A stretch of DNA of 49,087 bases, from positions 1 through 49,087 of the forward strand of contig JAJSAM010000057.1 of assembly GCA_024274785.1 (NCBI GenBank). Reading direction: 5' to 3'. Shown here in pieces: positions 47,948-49,087 of this stretch. A program made the translations under genes and the position numbers. The DNA comes from Planctomycetota bacterium (GTDB lineage: Bacteria; Planctomycetota; JAJSAM01). Numbering within the stretch: the first letter of the stretch is position 1; each line of letters starts with the position of its first letter. The notes under the pieces were generated by a model. The model was not told the DNA's origin. It saw only the letters and a program-made list of their open reading frames with translations, and ran no database searches.

Positions 47948-48739
47948 ATGGCACGGGCAAACGATTTGAATGGAAAACGCGCCCTGGTGTGCGGAGCGAG
48001 TTCGGGCATCGGCCGGGCCACGGCCATGGCGCTCGCGCAGAAGGGCGCTCGGGTCATCGCACTGGCTCGCACGGAAGCACGGCTCGTCGGCCTGACGGAC
48101 GAGATCAACGCAGCCTTTCCCGGAGAAGCGGGATACGTCGTCGCCGACCTGGACGACCGCCTGGCGCTCCAGGGGATCATCGACAGCCTGCTCGGCGAAG
48201 GCGGCCCCGTCCACATTCTCGTGAACAACACCGGTGGGCCGCCTCCCGGGCAACTGCTCGATGCCACCGCGGATGACCTGCAGACCGCATTCTCCCGCCA
48301 TGTGCTCGCCGCACACCTCCTGATCACGAGGTTCCTGCCCGGTATGCGGGAGTGTTCCTACGGGCGGATCGTGAATGTCATCTCCACCAGCGTTCGCGAG
48401 CCGATTCCCGGGCTCGGCGTCAGCAACACCATCCGCGCGGCGATGGCCGGCTTTTCCAAGACCCTCAGTCACGAGCTGCCGGGGGGCGTGACCATCAACA
48501 ACGTCCTGCCGGGGTACACCGACACCGAGCGCCTGGCGTCTCTCGGCGAGTCCATCGCGGACCGCACCGGGAAGACGCTTGAAGAGATCCTGGAGCGCTG
48601 GGTCTCCAATGTGCCGGAAGGCCGGCTCGGGCGGCCGGAGGAAGTCGCCGCGGCGGTGGCGTTCCTGGCCAGTCCCGACGCCGGATACATTCGCGGACAG
48701 AGTCTGGCCGTGGACGGCGGGCGCATGAAGTCCATCTGA
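47948..48739 (+). CDS. SDR-family oxidoreductase, atypical catalytic site
   Basis: A 263-residue classical-length SDR: Rossmann GASSGIG (16-22), NNTGGPPPG in place of NNAG, and a C-terminal IRGQSLAVDGGR. At the place of the catalytic YxxxK the sequence reads SNTIRAAMAGFSKTL, so Tyr and Lys of the standard triad are missing, as in a known sub-branch of SDRs annotated as oxoacyl-ACP-reductase-like. Activity and substrate are unclear. It starts 1 bp after the dioxygenase stop, so co-expression is expected. Confidence 0.88.
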   Translation: MARANDLNGKRALVCGASSGIGRATAMALAQKGARVIALARTEARLVGLTDEINAAFPGEAGYVVADLDDRLALQGIIDSLLGEGGPVHILVNNTGGPPPGQLLDATADDLQTAFSRHVLAAHLLITRFLPGMRECSYGRIVNVISTSVREPIPGLGVSNTIRAAMAGFSKTLSHELPGGVTINNVLPGYTDTERLASLGESIADRTGKTLEEILERWVSNVPEGRLGRPEEVAAAVAFLASPDAGYIRGQSLAVDGGRMKSI

Positions 48740-48748
48740 GGAACAGTG

Positions 48749-49087
48749 ATGGAATACGACGTCTTCTTTTCCATATCCCAGACGCCGGTCAACGGACGCA
48801 TGCCCTCCGAAGCGAAGATGTTCACGAACTTCTTCGAGGAGGTCGTAGCCGCCGACGAACTGGGTTTCCGTACCGCCTGGCTCGCGGAGGCCCACTTCTC
48901 CACCGAGGTCCAGAAGAAGCACCGGCAGCCGGTGGTCCCACACTGGCAGGGCGAGATCGGACTGAACACGGACTTCCTCCAGCTCGCCCGCGAAGTCTTC
49001 GCTTCGACCACCCGGATCGAGACCGGCGCCGCGGTGATGAACATCCTGGTGAACGGCGGGCCGGTCGCCGCGGCGGAACGGATCGCC
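48749..49087 (+). CDS. Luciferase-like monooxygenase, 5' part (cut by the window end)
   Basis: 113 codons are visible and the frame is open at the last base. The start ATG 48749 follows GAGGA by 7 nt. The product begins MEYDVFFSISQ and has FFEEVVAADELGFRTAWLAEAHFS, the first beta-alpha units and the A-E-x-H-F motif of flavin- or F420-dependent luciferase-like enzymes, then TRIETGAAVMNI. It lies 9 bp after the SDR gene, so it is probably the third gene of the operon. Substrate and cofactor cannot be told from this part. Confidence 0.85.
   Translation, partial: MEYDVFFSISQTPVNGRMPSEAKMFTNFFEEVVAADELGFRTAWLAEAHFSTEVQKKHRQPVVPHWQGEIGLNTDFLQLAREVFASTTRIETGAAVMNILVNGGPVAAAERIA

Overview
The window is 49 kb of high-GC, densely coding bacterial chromosome with no phage genes and no complete insertion sequence. 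The cell is Gram-negative in type: there is a TonB-dependent receptor, a TonB protein, an MlaF-like ATPase and several lipoproteins. Secreted HEAT and terpenoid-cyclase-like toroid proteins, a zinc-ribbon protein with a DUF1570-like peptidase, an ABC-2/CPBP fusion, a PP2C phosphatase, partner-switching proteins and a very large Hanks-kinase fusion together suggest a Planctomycetota-like lineage. That assignment is an inference from gene content. TAG, TGA and TAA are all used as normal stops.

Layout. 0.1-3.8 kb: tRNA-Arg(ACG), then a minus-strand operon PP2C > NatA-type ATPase > ABC-2 permease fused to a CPBP protease. 4.0-5.6 kb: a Kelch lipoprotein. 5.8-10.1 kb: a minus-strand operon of a HEAT/toroid protein, an RsbW-like kinase, a STAS protein and an MlaF-like ATPase. 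10.1-13.6 kb: an extended SDR diverging from a serine-palmitoyltransferase-like enzyme that is translationally coupled to a GNAT-like protein. This matches the Spt / bacterial ceramide synthase / CerR gene set and is the best candidate for a bacterial sphingolipid locus. 14.0-19.5 kb: a methyltransferase, a MutS2-like ATPase without an Smr domain, a polytopic membrane protein and a triple-zinc-ribbon/HEAT membrane protein. 19.9-23.1 kb: a 26-residue membrane peptide, a degenerate receiver, a Memo protein, an HU-like protein with a promoter, and a probable pseudokinase. 23.1-28.3 kb: a 1751-residue protein joining a Ser/Thr kinase, AAA/TPR sensor, GAF, sigma-54 activator and Fis-type HTH. 28.4-35.2 kb: a small helical protein, a CAP-domain lipoprotein, a TMTC-like membrane protein, a MATE exporter and a zinc-ribbon/peptidase-like protein.

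35.4-43.9 kb reads as one uptake and signalling locus. A periplasmic binding protein, a histidine kinase broken by an in-frame TAG, and a receiver-Fis regulator lie upstream of tandem 18-bp palindromes and a sigma-54-like promoter. These precede the TonB receptor, TonB, an iron-type binding lipoprotein and a propeller-like lipoprotein. 44.1-49.1 kb: a thioredoxin/DUF255 protein, a decayed VapBC module, tryptophan 2,3-dioxygenase, an atypical SDR and the start of a luciferase-like monooxygenase cut by the window end.

Three families of short dispersed repeats sit in the intergenic gaps at about 13.9, 29.5, 31.4, 41.8 and 44.0 kb.
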